From Bacteroidales bacterium (GTDB lineage: Bacteria; Bacteroidota; Bacteroidia; Bacteroidales; Paludibacteraceae), in the NCBI GenBank assembly GCA_012518275.1, contig JAAYSS010000033.1:1-44578 (forward strand): a stretch of DNA of 44,578 nt. Reading direction: 5' to 3'. This document shows, piece by piece, positions 18,777 through 26,236 of this stretch (within the stretch, counting starts at the first letter, position 1; each line of letters starts with the position of its first letter). A program made the position numbers and the translations under genes. The notes beneath the pieces were generated by a model that saw nothing but the letters and a program-made list of their open reading frames with translations, was not told where the DNA came from and did not search any database.

Positions 18777-20183
18777 ATGTTAAGTGACTTTATCAGCCAA
18801 AAAATCAGGGAAGAATTTGGATTTAATCCCACAGAACAGCAGTCTTTTTTGATTGAAAAGCTATCGATTTTCATCATGTCAAACGATACTCACAAGGCTT
18901 TTTTGCTGAAAGGGTATGCAGGAACAGGTAAAACGAGTATTGTTAGTGCATTAGTTCGTGCATTGAATAGTTTAGAGCAGAAAACCGTACTTCTTGCACC
19001 TACCGGACGAGCAGCGAAAGTGCTTTCAGGCTATTCGGGATTTCCGGCTTTTACGATTCACAAAAAAATATACCGCCAAAAATCGATTGTTGATTTTAGA
19101 TTCCAACTGACTGATAATCTTCACAAAAACACCCTTTTTATCGTTGATGAAGCTTCCATGATATCAGACTCAGGTAGTGATACAGCCTTTGGAAGTGGAA
19201 GGCTTTTGGATGATTTGGTAAAGTTCGTATATAGTGGCGATGGCTGTAGCTTGCTTTTGCTCGGCGATACAGCACAACTTCCACCGGTAAAACAAACACA
19301 AAGTCCTGCTTTAGAAGTCAAGCAATTAAAAAGTTACGGGCTGAATGTGCAAGAATTTGTACTTACAAGCGTTGTCCGCCAAGCACTGGAAAGCGGTATT
19401 CTTTACCATGCTACCAATCTCCGCATGCACTTAGCACAAGAGACTACTTTCAAACATCCAAGATTTAAGCTGAATGGATTTACCGACATCGTTCGTTTGA
19501 GCGGCATGGAACTGACTGATACTGTGAATAGTGCTTACAGCGGTGTTGGTGTAGAAGATACAATAGTAGTAACCCGCTCCAACAAGCGGGCTAACCTGTA
19601 CAATGAAGGCATCCGTTCACAGGTGTTGATGCGGGAAGAACAACTTTCAAACGGTGATTTGCTAATGGTAACACGAAACAATTATTTCTGGAACAAACCA
19701 TATCCCGAAATTGACTTTATTGCCAACGGCGATGTGCTGGAAGTTATTCGCATTCGTAAATATCGAGAAATGTATGGGTTTCATTTTGCCGACCTTACGT
19801 TACGGTCGTTAGATTTCGGATGGGAAATTGATGCGCGTGTGTGGCTCGATGGACTAAGGTCTAAAAATCCGGCGCAAATGAATGAAATGGCGAAGCAACT
19901 ATTTGATGCTGTAGCTGAAGATTACCCCGAAATAACCAATCGACGGCAATTAGCTCGAAAAGTATTTGAAAATGAGTATTTTAATTCACTGCAAGTAAAG
20001 TTCGCTTATGCCGTAACCTGCCACAAAGCCCAAGGTGGACAGTGGAAAAAAGTTTTTATAGACCACGGATATTTACCAAAAAATCAAATAAATGCTGAAT
20101 ATTATCGCTGGCTTTACACGGCGCTGACACGTGCAACCGAGCAGGTCTATTTAGTCAATTTCCCGAATGAGTGTTTTTTGTGA
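18777..20183 (+). CDS. RecD/Pif1-like superfamily 1B DNA helicase
   Basis: A 468-residue ATPase read from the ATG at 18777. GYAGTGKTS at about residues 46-54 is Walker A. LAPTGRAAKVLS is motif Ia and FIVDEASMIS is Walker B. LLLGDTAQLPPV is motif III. The C-terminal part has FAYAVTCHKAQGGQWKKVFI (motif V) and WLYTALTRATEQVYLVNFP (motif VI), the UvrD_C_2 type end found in RecD2, Dda and Pif1 relatives. It should translocate 5' to 3' on single-stranded DNA in recombination or replication restart. It lacks the N-terminal extension of RecD2 and is not beside recB or recC, so recD itself is not meant. Confidence 0.88.
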   Translation: MLSDFISQKIREEFGFNPTEQQSFLIEKLSIFIMSNDTHKAFLLKGYAGTGKTSIVSALVRALNSLEQKTVLLAPTGRAAKVLSGYSGFPAFTIHKKIYRQKSIVDFRFQLTDNLHKNTLFIVDEASMISDSGSDTAFGSGRLLDDLVKFVYSGDGCSLLLLGDTAQLPPVKQTQSPALEVKQLKSYGLNVQEFVLTSVVRQALESGILYHATNLRMHLAQETTFKHPRFKLNGFTDIVRLSGMELTDTVNSAYSGVGVEDTIVVTRSNKRANLYNEGIRSQVLMREEQLSNGDLLMVTRNNYFWNKPYPEIDFIANGDVLEVIRIRKYREMYGFHFADLTLRSLDFGWEIDARVWLDGLRSKNPAQMNEMAKQLFDAVAEDYPEITNRRQLARKVFENEYFNSLQVKFAYAVTCHKAQGGQWKKVFIDHGYLPKNQINAEYYRWLYTALTRATEQVYLVNFPNECFL

Positions 20184-20229
20184 TGGATTTTCCACATATC
20201 CAATCTATCACTCACCGCTCATCCCTAAA

Positions 20230-21573
20230 TTAAATTCCCGTATAATTTCTAGGCGTTATCCGCCGAAGTTCTTCTTTCACTTTTTCATCCACTTGCAGCG
20301 TTTCGATAAAATTCTCAATCGTACGTCGATTAATTTCTTCATTGGTACGAGTAAGCTTCTTTAGCGCTTCGTAAGGTTCAGGATAATTTTCTCGACGAAG
20401 AATAGTCTGGATTCCTTCGGCAACAACCGCCCAAGAATTGTCAAGTTCCTTGTAAACAGCCGTTTCGTTGAGAAGCAACTTATCCAATCCTTTCATTAAA
20501 CTTTGCGTGGCAATCCGAGTATGAGCGAACGGAACTCCTACATTCCGAAGCACCGTACTATCTGTCAAATCTCTCTGTAAACGTGATATTGGCAGTTTTT
20601 TCCCTAAAAATGTGAACACCGCATTTGCCATTCCGAGATTTCCTTCGGCATTTTCAAAATCAATCGGGTTTACCTTGTGTGGCATCGCAGAAGAACCTAC
20701 TTCACCGGCTTTGATTTTCTGCTTAAAATACTCCATCGAAACATACATCCAAATATCTCGGCAGAAATCAATCAAAATCGTATTGATCCGTTTTAAGGCA
20801 TCAAAAAGAGCAGCCAAATTATCATAATTTGAAATTTGCGTAGTCCAAGGCTCACGCTCCAATCCTAATTTTTCCCTTAAAAATCGGTCGCCAAACTTTT
20901 TCCAATCGTAAGTAGGATAAGCCACAAAGTGTGCGTTAAAATTGCCTGTTGCACCGCCAAATTTCCCTGAGTGGGGCACGGATTTTAATTGCTCCAACTG
21001 CTGATTCAAGCGACTTACAAACACCATAATCTCCTTCCCCAACCGGGTTGGTGATGCGGGCTGCCCATGTGTCTTGGCAAGCATCGAAACATCGCGCCAC
21101 TCATCCGCTTTTCGGGTCAAGGATTTAATCAACAAATCCATTTCCGGCAGATAAACTTCCTCAACGGCTTTCTTTATAGAAAGCGGCACGGATGTATTGT
21201 TGACATCTTGCGATGTAAGCCCAAAATGAATAAACTCCTTATAATCAGACAACCCAAGCTTATCAAATTTCTCTTTCAGAAAATATTCCACCGCTTTCAC
21301 ATCGTGGTTCGTTACTTTTTCGATGCCTTTCACCTTTTCGGCATCGCTCTCCGAAAAATTCAGGTAGATTTCTCTCAACTTCGGGAAAACAACCACCGGT
21401 ACAGATTCCAACTGCTTCAACGGAATTTCGCACAGCGCGATAAAATACTCCACTTCCACCAAAACACGGTAGTGAATCAGCGCATATTCAGAAAAGTACT
21501 CGGAATAAACATTTGTTTTAAAATGATAACGCCCGTCAATCGGGGAAACTGCAGTAAGTGTGGATAGTGCCAT
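20230..21573 (-). CDS. purB: Adenylosuccinate lyase
   Basis: A 447-residue lyase of the fumarase/aspartase superfamily, read from the ATG at 21573 (MALSTLTAVSPIDGRYH); an upstream in-frame start adds 7 unconserved residues. The signature loop GSSAMPHKVNPIDFEN carries the catalytic serine, and TSQDVNNTS and AKTHGQPASPT are the other two conserved regions. The length and the SPIDGRY opening match the long E. coli PurB type. It acts twice in purine synthesis, splitting SAICAR and adenylosuccinate to release fumarate. It is convergent with the helicase gene and has its own promoter. Confidence 0.96.
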   Translation of the reverse strand: MALSTLTAVSPIDGRYHFKTNVYSEYFSEYALIHYRVLVEVEYFIALCEIPLKQLESVPVVVFPKLREIYLNFSESDAEKVKGIEKVTNHDVKAVEYFLKEKFDKLGLSDYKEFIHFGLTSQDVNNTSVPLSIKKAVEEVYLPEMDLLIKSLTRKADEWRDVSMLAKTHGQPASPTRLGKEIMVFVSRLNQQLEQLKSVPHSGKFGGATGNFNAHFVAYPTYDWKKFGDRFLREKLGLEREPWTTQISNYDNLAALFDALKRINTILIDFCRDIWMYVSMEYFKQKIKAGEVGSSAMPHKVNPIDFENAEGNLGMANAVFTFLGKKLPISRLQRDLTDSTVLRNVGVPFAHTRIATQSLMKGLDKLLLNETAVYKELDNSWAVVAEGIQTILRRENYPEPYEALKKLTRTNEEINRRTIENFIETLQVDEKVKEELRRITPRNYTGI

Positions 21574-21615
21574 AATGTTGATTTTTAGCTGCATGAAGCA
21601 GGTGTTTGTGAGTTA

Positions 21616-21647
21616 CAAAATTAGTAATAATTTGTAGAATTAGGAAA
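21616..21647 (-). promoter_or_regulatory. Promoter of purB
   Basis: On the reverse strand TTTC (21644-21647), 20 nt, TAATTTTG (21616-21623) fits the -33/-7 consensus with one mismatch. The leader to the ATG at 21573 is about 35-40 nt. Confidence 0.65.
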
Positions 21648-21671
21648 CGGTTAGGTAGTATGTAAGTTTAG

Positions 21672-21686
21672 TGCACAAATTGTGCA
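21672..21686. repeat. 15-bp palindrome next to the recombinase relic
   Basis: TGCACAA-A-TTGTGCA is a perfect inverted repeat around one central A. It lies between the purB promoter and the serine recombinase relic, at the left border of the AT-rich island. It may be an operator or a leftover recombination half-site. No partner copy is seen in the window. Confidence 0.4.
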
Positions 21687-21700
21687 TAATTTTATTTTAA

Positions 21701-21855
21701 AAGCGTGGATCATTCAAGACAAAAGCACAAAAAAGAGAGGAATACAAAGAAGTTATTTCTTTATTAAAACGTGGGTATTTAATCAGAAATACCGCAAAAC
21801 CCACAAATTTTCAGTGTCAATAGTTCAAAGAATTAAAAAAGAGTTTGACTTATAG
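21701..21855 (+). pseudogene. Relic of a serine recombinase (resolvase/invertase) C-terminal HTH
   Basis: The forward strand reads KRGSFKTKAQKREEYKEVIS and then LLKRGYLIRNTAKPTN. A single-base frameshift near 21809-21815 is followed by FSVSIVQRIKKEFDL and a stop at 21853-21855. Together these make the C-terminal helix-turn-helix of Hin/Tn3-type resolvases, whose usual form is REEYKEVIRLLKKG...TAKLTGVSVSTVQRVKK. The catalytic domain is absent and a stop codon (TAA at 21698-21700) closes the frame upstream. It is a dead fragment. It suggests that an invertase or a transposon end once lay here. Confidence 0.65.
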
Positions 21856-21994
21856 ACCACTTAACCTTTATTTAACTGTGGACAAAATGGATGAAATGGA
21901 TTAAATGGATGTATAAAAAGAGAAAATAATGTGCTTACTTTGCATTTAAACAGCTATTAATCTAACGCGTGTTAAATTTAGATATTCAAAAAAA

Positions 21995-22219
21995 TTAAAC
22001 TATATCAGAGAAAAAGTCAGATAAAGAAATTTCAAAATAATCACAAATTTTCTTTAATGTGGTAATAGTAATATTCGCCTTTCCGCTCTCAATTCGTGCA
22101 ATATGAATACCCGTATCAAAGAAAAAGACTTCTTGAGTAATGTGTTTTTGCTCTCTTAATTGCTTAATTTTAAGTGCAACGTCACTTATTATTATATTTT
22201 CTTTGTTCTTTTCATTCAC
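21995..22219 (-). CDS. XRE-family helix-turn-helix regulator
   Basis: A 74-residue, single-domain Cro/C1-type DNA-binding protein starting at a GTG (22219). IKQLREQKHITQEVFFFDTGIHIARIESGKANITITTLKKIC shows the five-helix HTH_3 layout, with the recognition helix around TGIHIARIESGK. (The region spans about residues 18-60.) FEISLSDFFSDIV closes the domain. It lacks any sensing or dimerisation domain, like the smallest phage-type repressors. It is divergent from the outer-membrane protein gene and the perfect 28-bp palindrome lies between them, so autoregulation plus control of the surface-protein genes is the natural reading. Its own mRNA may be leaderless. Confidence 0.88.
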   Translation of the reverse strand: MNEKNKENIIISDVALKIKQLREQKHITQEVFFFDTGIHIARIESGKANITITTLKKICDYFEISLSDFFSDIV

Positions 22220-22223
22220 TTTA

Positions 22224-22255
22224 CAAAGTGAGTAAAAAAATATTTACACAACAAT
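22224..22255 (-). promoter_or_regulatory. Promoter of the XRE regulator, -33 inside the palindrome
   Basis: On the reverse strand ATTG (22252-22255), 20 nt, TCACTTTG (22224-22231) fits the -33/-7 consensus with one mismatch in each box. The -33 box lies within the palindrome at 22248-22275. The GTG start at 22219 is about 5 nt past the -7 box, so the transcript would have almost no leader. Confidence 0.55.
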
Positions 22256-22275
22256 GACATATATGTCATTGTTGT
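22248..22275. promoter_or_regulatory. Perfect 28-bp palindromic operator
   Basis: ACAACAATGACATA (22248-22261) is followed directly by its exact reverse complement TATGTCATTGTTGT (22262-22275), with no spacer and no mismatch. It overlaps the -33 of the regulator's promoter on one strand and touches the first base of the TATCTTTG -7 box on the other. A dimeric XRE protein bound here would block both promoters. The symmetry is seen directly; the binding protein is inferred. Confidence 0.8.
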
Positions 22276-22282
22276 ATCTTTG
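22275..22282 (+). promoter_or_regulatory. -7 element for the surface-protein operon
   Basis: TATCTTTG matches TAnnTTTG exactly. The expected -33 position (22251-22254) lies in the palindrome and is not TTTG-like, so the promoter may be weak without help. Leader to the ATG at 22323 is about 35 nt. Confidence 0.6.
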
Positions 22283-22322
22283 TATAAATTATTTTTATTC
22301 TTTAACTAATTATTTAAATTTT

Positions 22323-22916
22323 ATGAAAAAAATTGTTTTAACATTCGTTTTTTCTGTGACAATAATGTGCGTATTTTCACAAAGTAATGCTCGTTTTGGT
22401 ATTGTTGGTGGCATGAATGTCAGTAAATTCGGGGGTAATGCTATTGCAAATGTACTTCCGTCAAGGATTGGTTTTCATGCAGGTCCTAAGGCAGAAATTA
22501 GTCTATCTATGCTTAGGAATGTCTATTTAGATGCATCTGCACTACTGTCATTAAAAGGAACAGGACAACTATTAGATGAGGGTAATAGAAGCCTTTATTA
22601 TTTAGAAGTTCCTTTGCGTATTGGTTATAAATATCCGATGAACAATACTTTTTCTGTTTTTGGCAAGGCGGGTCCATACGTAGGTTTTGGATTATTTGGT
22701 TCTTCAATTGAAGGCTATGAGGATAATCCCTTTAGCGATGATGAGTTTGGTTACAAGAGATTTGATTTTGGTTTAGGAGTCAAAGCAGGAGTTGAAATCA
22801 GCAACAAATATCAGGCATCTATTGGTTATGATTGGGGGCTAATAAATATCGATAATAGTGGCAGTATAGGTTTTTCAAATAGAAATCTTTCTGTTTCTTT
22901 AGCTTATTTATTTTAA
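22323..22916 (+). CDS. Outer-membrane beta-barrel protein (porin/PorT-like)
   Basis: A 197-residue protein read from the ATG at 22323, where a signal peptide begins (MKKIVLTFVFSVTIMCVFS then QSNARFGIVGG). An in-frame ATG at 22254 lies inside the operator palindrome and cannot be the start. The mature part alternates polar and hydrophobic residues in short strands separated by glycine-rich turns (GIVGGMNVSKFGG, FGLGVKAGVEI, ISNKYQASIGYDWGL) and ends in a C-terminal strand NLSVSLAYLF with the terminal Phe typical of barrels. This fits the eight-stranded OMP_b-brl families of Bacteroidota. It is the first gene of the island operon. It could be an adhesin partner or a stabilising barrel for the lipoproteins that follow. 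Confidence 0.82.
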   Translation: MKKIVLTFVFSVTIMCVFSQSNARFGIVGGMNVSKFGGNAIANVLPSRIGFHAGPKAEISLSMLRNVYLDASALLSLKGTGQLLDEGNRSLYYLEVPLRIGYKYPMNNTFSVFGKAGPYVGFGLFGSSIEGYEDNPFSDDEFGYKRFDFGLGVKAGVEISNKYQASIGYDWGLINIDNSGSIGFSNRNLSVSLAYLF

Positions 22917-22949
22917 CAATTGATACAAACGTATCAGTAAATGATTATT

Positions 22950-23474
22950 ATGAAAAAATTCTTTTTCTTATTATTAGGAATTATTCCAACGCTATTTTTC
23001 ACTTCTTGCGAAAATGAAGAAAATACTATAAAAAAAGATTTTAAAGTAGGGGATACTGTATATAAGCTTATATATGCTGAAGTAAATGACATTCCTGATA
23101 AGTATTCAAATGATGTTAAATTTGATGCTGATTTCAGTCGTAACGGGAAACGTGTAATACCTGAAGAAGTAAGTCTTCGAATTGTTCTTTTAAATACGAC
23201 AATCAAAGATTTAAAAGTAGGAGATGATTTAATCGAAGCATCTTACTCTTTAAATGTTTGTGTAAATCTAAAAAAATATGAACTTTGTGATTGTCCAGGT
23301 ATCGCAGTAATCAAATCCATAACCTCATCAAAAATTGTAGTTTCATTTAAGAACCTTATATTAGAAAGGGAAGAATGGTTTATTAGTAAAGTTACGGACA
23401 ACAAAGAAAGTATATCAATCAATGGGGATGTTGAGTTCATTATTTCAGGTGGTGTTTTCTTTATCCCAAAGTAA
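22950..23474 (+). CDS. Lipoprotein of unknown function
   Basis: A 174-residue protein read from the ATG at 22950; another in-frame ATG lies 3 codons upstream. The signal ends in the lipobox LFFTSC, so it is lipidated. The body is rich in beta strands and charged residues, with a Cys-containing stretch KKYELCDCPGIAVI near the middle. I recognise no family. It follows the barrel gene by 33 nt in the same direction and may be its surface or periplasmic partner. Confidence 0.7.
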   Translation: MKKFFFLLLGIIPTLFFTSCENEENTIKKDFKVGDTVYKLIYAEVNDIPDKYSNDVKFDADFSRNGKRVIPEEVSLRIVLLNTTIKDLKVGDDLIEASYSLNVCVNLKKYELCDCPGIAVIKSITSSKIVVSFKNLILEREEWFISKVTDNKESISINGDVEFIISGGVFFIPK

Positions 23475-23582
23475 CACTAATTTATATTTATGAAATCCTC
23501 ATGATTACAAAATTCACCCCTATGTAGATGAATTTTATAATGTAAATAATATCAACTAATTAATTTTATTAATAATTTAAGT

Positions 23583-24650
23583 ATGAAAAAAATCTTTTAT
23601 TTATTTCTTTTACTTCCAATAGTAACATTATTCGTTTCATGCGAAAAAGATAATGGAAGTATCGATATTAATCCCACTTCGGAAGATGAATATTATCAAG
23701 TTTCTTTTGATTTTGGCGGTGATATTTTTGTAGAACAAAAACAATTGGGTAACACTAACACGACTACTACAGAAATGAAAAAATCTCCAACTTTAGCTTC
23801 TGCTTCAGCAAGTGACATTTACGGAATAAATGTTTACTATGACAAAGAAAAAGATGGAACACCAAATGATGTATATGCTTATGGAGTATTTGACAACGTA
23901 GGATATATGAATATTAAGCTGCTTTCAGGGCATAAGTATTCATTTACGTGTACGCTTGTCAAAAATGGTAAAAATGATCTTTATTATGGTCAAGCCTACA
24001 GACAAAGCTATCCGGGCTTCTGTATGCCGTTTCTAACATCTAAAAACATTCCTTCAATGTTGGAAAATAAATTTATTACGGGCTCTGTTCAATTAAGTGG
24101 TATAAAAAATGGAGCGACACACACTAAAGACATAGCCTCACCAAATTCATCTAATGCGAATAGTTATGCTAATGTTGATAGGTATTATGGAGAAACAACA
24201 AATTATACTCCCGTAGATGGAGGAAAAGTTTTAATTAATCTAAAACGTACTGTTTTTGGTGCAAAGTTTATTATTGAAGGGGTAAGAGAAGGAACTTTAA
24301 CTGCTTCTTGTGGTAGCTTTTGGAATAAAACTACAAATACCGATGTAACTGAAGCAGAAAAAATATATAGTTTCCCAAATGTTTATTCAAGTTGGATGGA
24401 AAATCCAATTACTGAAAAATTAAATCTGTCATTTAAAAGTAGCATAGGTTCACAATGGGACTTAGCAAGCACAAAAGACATAGTTTTCAAACGCAATATG
24501 CTAACAACTGTAAGAATAGTGGTTTCTCCTGACTTGGCTTCAGCGTCTGTAAGTTTTTCTGAAGAAAGTATGGACGAAGATAATTTTATTGATTTAGAAA
24601 TTAATTCCGATGGGCTGATTGACACACCTGTTACACCTAACAATAATTAA
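23583..24650 (+). CDS. Fimbrillin-like surface lipoprotein, paralogue 1
   Basis: A 355-residue lipoprotein with signal and lipobox LFVSC (Cys near residue 20), then a Ser/Thr-rich linker (NTNTTTTEMKKSPTLASASAS). The body shares a chain of blocks with the next gene: DIYGINVYY, AYGVFDNVGYMNIKLLSG, DRYYGETTNYTP, then LKRTVFGAKFIIEG and FPNVYSSW. This layout, and the LKRxVFGxK segment in particular, recalls fimbrillin/Mfa-type surface proteins of Bacteroidales. I can show no donor strand or processing site, so fimbrillin-like is a resemblance, not a firm call. It is preceded by a 108-nt gap and followed 15 nt later by its paralogue. Confidence 0.68.
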   Translation: MKKIFYLFLLLPIVTLFVSCEKDNGSIDINPTSEDEYYQVSFDFGGDIFVEQKQLGNTNTTTTEMKKSPTLASASASDIYGINVYYDKEKDGTPNDVYAYGVFDNVGYMNIKLLSGHKYSFTCTLVKNGKNDLYYGQAYRQSYPGFCMPFLTSKNIPSMLENKFITGSVQLSGIKNGATHTKDIASPNSSNANSYANVDRYYGETTNYTPVDGGKVLINLKRTVFGAKFIIEGVREGTLTASCGSFWNKTTNTDVTEAEKIYSFPNVYSSWMENPITEKLNLSFKSSIGSQWDLASTKDIVFKRNMLTTVRIVVSPDLASASVSFSEESMDEDNFIDLEINSDGLIDTPVTPNNN

Positions 24651-24665
24651 TTAAAAACAGAAAAC

Positions 24666-25679
24666 ATGAAAACTAAAATAATTATTTCTTTTTTGATATT
24701 TGCAGGCTTATTTATATCTTGCAGTAAGGACAATGAGCCCAATCCAAAAGATATAGACACCACAAAAGAATATATCATCTCATTAGGATTTAGTGGTGAA
24801 ATAACAGAAGAATACACACCTTTATCTAACAATAAAACTTCAAGTTTTGTAGGTGGCAATAAAGTAAAATCACAAAATAACGTAAGTACGGTTTCAGGTA
24901 ATGATTTGTACGGCATACAAGTATATAGAGGCACTACTCCTTTTGCCTATGGCTTATTTGATGATGTCAGCAATATTAAAATAAATTTGCTGTCGGGAAA
25001 CAAGTATAAGTTTGTAGTTTCTGTGGTAAAAGACGGGAAGAATAAGATATGTTCAGATTCAAAAGGCCTTGCTTATTATAAGCCTTTTGATACGAGGGGT
25101 TCAAATCCTATCAAATTGAGTAATAAATTTGAATATAATAATTATTACTTTTTTCAATCTTTAGATAAGGGTCGGTCCTGTTTTAAGGGTTATAGTTATT
25201 ATTATTATCCTCTTACCGACCGTTATTACGGTGAATTAAGTGATTACGAGCCTACAAATGACGGTTCCTTATCTATAGAACTAAAACACGTAGTTTTTGG
25301 ATTGAAGTACACCATTTCAGGTATAACAGATGGTAGCGTACGCTTTATTTGTAAAAACAAAGATGTAACTTTTTTTGATAACTCAGGCATTGTGTCTAAC
25401 TTTGAGAGTGAACCACAGATACGCACCTTTGAAAACGTGTATGACAGTTGGCTATATGCCGATAACTATACAGAAAATGTTACAGTACAAGTAATTTGGA
25501 CACGTGATGTTGGCGTTGTGCAAGATTTGGGCAGTAAAGTGGTACAGGTAAAACGTAACGCAATGAATGTTATACGTGTAAAATTAGGTGCAGATGATGG
25601 AAGTTCCACATTTGGCATAACAACTGATAGTGATGTCGCTATGGGAAGTGAAGAAATTACCGTACCCTTACAAAAGTAA
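24666..25679 (+). CDS. Fimbrillin-like surface lipoprotein, paralogue 2
   Basis: A 337-residue lipoprotein with lipobox LFISC (Cys near residue 19). It lines up with the preceding protein along its length: DLYGIQVYR, AYGLFDDVSNIKINLLSG, DRYYGELSDYEP, LKHVVFGLKYTISG and FENVYDSW. The middle differs, with a Tyr-rich stretch (GYSYYYYPLTDRYYGE). The two arose by tandem duplication and have since diverged strongly. It is the last gene of the island operon and an intrinsic terminator follows. Likely location is the outer face of the outer membrane; function unproven. Confidence 0.68.
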   Translation: MKTKIIISFLIFAGLFISCSKDNEPNPKDIDTTKEYIISLGFSGEITEEYTPLSNNKTSSFVGGNKVKSQNNVSTVSGNDLYGIQVYRGTTPFAYGLFDDVSNIKINLLSGNKYKFVVSVVKDGKNKICSDSKGLAYYKPFDTRGSNPIKLSNKFEYNNYYFFQSLDKGRSCFKGYSYYYYPLTDRYYGELSDYEPTNDGSLSIELKHVVFGLKYTISGITDGSVRFICKNKDVTFFDNSGIVSNFESEPQIRTFENVYDSWLYADNYTENVTVQVIWTRDVGVVQDLGSKVVQVKRNAMNVIRVKLGADDGSSTFGITTDSDVAMGSEEITVPLQK

Positions 25680-25700
25680 AAATTAATAAGTAATTATATT

Positions 25701-25736
25701 AAAGGTGGGTGTTCTATAAAAACACTCACCTTTTTT
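25701..25736 (+). terminator. Intrinsic terminator of the island operon
   Basis: GGTGGGTGTT (25704-25713) pairs with AACACTCACC (25721-25730), 10 bp with one G-T pair and a 7-nt loop, followed by six T residues. It lies 24 nt after the last lipoprotein stop codon. Confidence 0.88.
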
Positions 25737-25789
25737 GTATCTTTGCTCATCATCAAAATATAAAAAAAGAGAAAAAGAAAAGAGTAAAA

Positions 25790-26088
25790 TATTTTTGCTA
25801 TGAATATCTAGTTTCCCTGCTAATTTGATTTGATTAATAACAGTACTAATATGAGAACTATTATATTTTTCTTTTTTATCCTTTTGTGATTATTTTCTTT
25901 GACCCTTGATGGTTGCTGTCCCAAAGATGAGGATATATTTGCATACTTTTCCCTAAATTATCTTTTAAGTATCATGTGAAAGTTTTTGTATTGTAATACA
26001 CTCTCATTCTAATAGCCATTTTCGCTTTGTTATTGGGCTCTTTGAGTTGAAAATTAACTGTAAGAGTTTCTTTTTTTCGATCCATCAT
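25790..26088 (-). pseudogene. Relic of a tyrosine integrase N-terminus
   Basis: On the reverse strand an ATG at 26088 opens MMDRKKETLTVNFQLKEPNN and then KAKMAIRMRVYYNTKTFT. An in-frame TGA (25972-25974) follows, then YLKDNLGKSMQIYPHLWDSN and HQGSKKIITK. After a frameshift near 25880, DKKEKYNSSHISTVINQIK and LAGKLDI continue to about 25790. This order (F-L-x-P strand, I-x-x-R-V-x-Y strand, then P-x-LWD, then an IN-rich helix) matches the Arm DNA-binding domain of Bacteroidota phage/conjugative-element integrases. The core-binding and catalytic domains are absent. It starts 194 nt past the 3' end of tRNA-Gln, a usual integrase position. Confidence 0.6.
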
Positions 26089-26203
26089 TAATCTATTTGT
26101 TTCAAAGATATAACAATAAATTTAAATTGATACTGTAGAAGGTACTGTTTTGGCATCCTTTTACGGTATTTAAGAATAGGAACGAATGGAAGCAGATAGA
26201 AGT

Positions 26204-26236
26204 AAAATGAAAAAGGTTGCAAATCAGCAACCTTTT
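26204..26236 (-). terminator. Intrinsic terminator downstream of tRNA-Gln
   Basis: A perfect 10-bp inverted repeat, AAAAGGTTGC (26211-26220) and GCAACCTTTT (26227-26236), has a 6-nt loop. On the reverse strand the stem ends in a run of T residues. It lies about 45 nt beyond the tRNA 3' end. Confidence 0.75.

Larger units (their letters stand above)
21574..21994. other. Island left border between purB and the XRE gene
   Basis: This 421-nt AT-rich stretch contains the purB promoter, the TGCACAAATTGTGCA palindrome and the recombinase relic. It also has three close copies of ATGGAT (21887-21910) and a lone TTACTTTG box near 21939 with no forward gene behind it. I see no intact gene. Confidence 0.5.

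Noticed and set aside
21886-21912. Three close ATGGAT-type repeats, considered as a short tandem repeat or iteron
   Set aside because: Only three imperfect copies over 27 nt, no replication gene nearby and no CRISPR-like spacing.
21600-22300. Search for a second copy of the tRNA-Gln 3' end as an attachment-site scar
   Set aside because: No match of useful length was found by eye, so an att site pair is not claimed.
22254-22322. N-terminal extension of the barrel protein from the ATG at 22254
   Set aside because: That ATG lies inside the operator palindrome and upstream of the -7 box; the signal peptide begins at 22323.
25851-25979. Forward reading MRTIIFFFFILL-stop-LFSLTLDGCCPKDED, like a broken lipoprotein leader
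   Set aside because: It is antisense to the integrase Arm-domain relic, which explains the same bases better and over a longer stretch.
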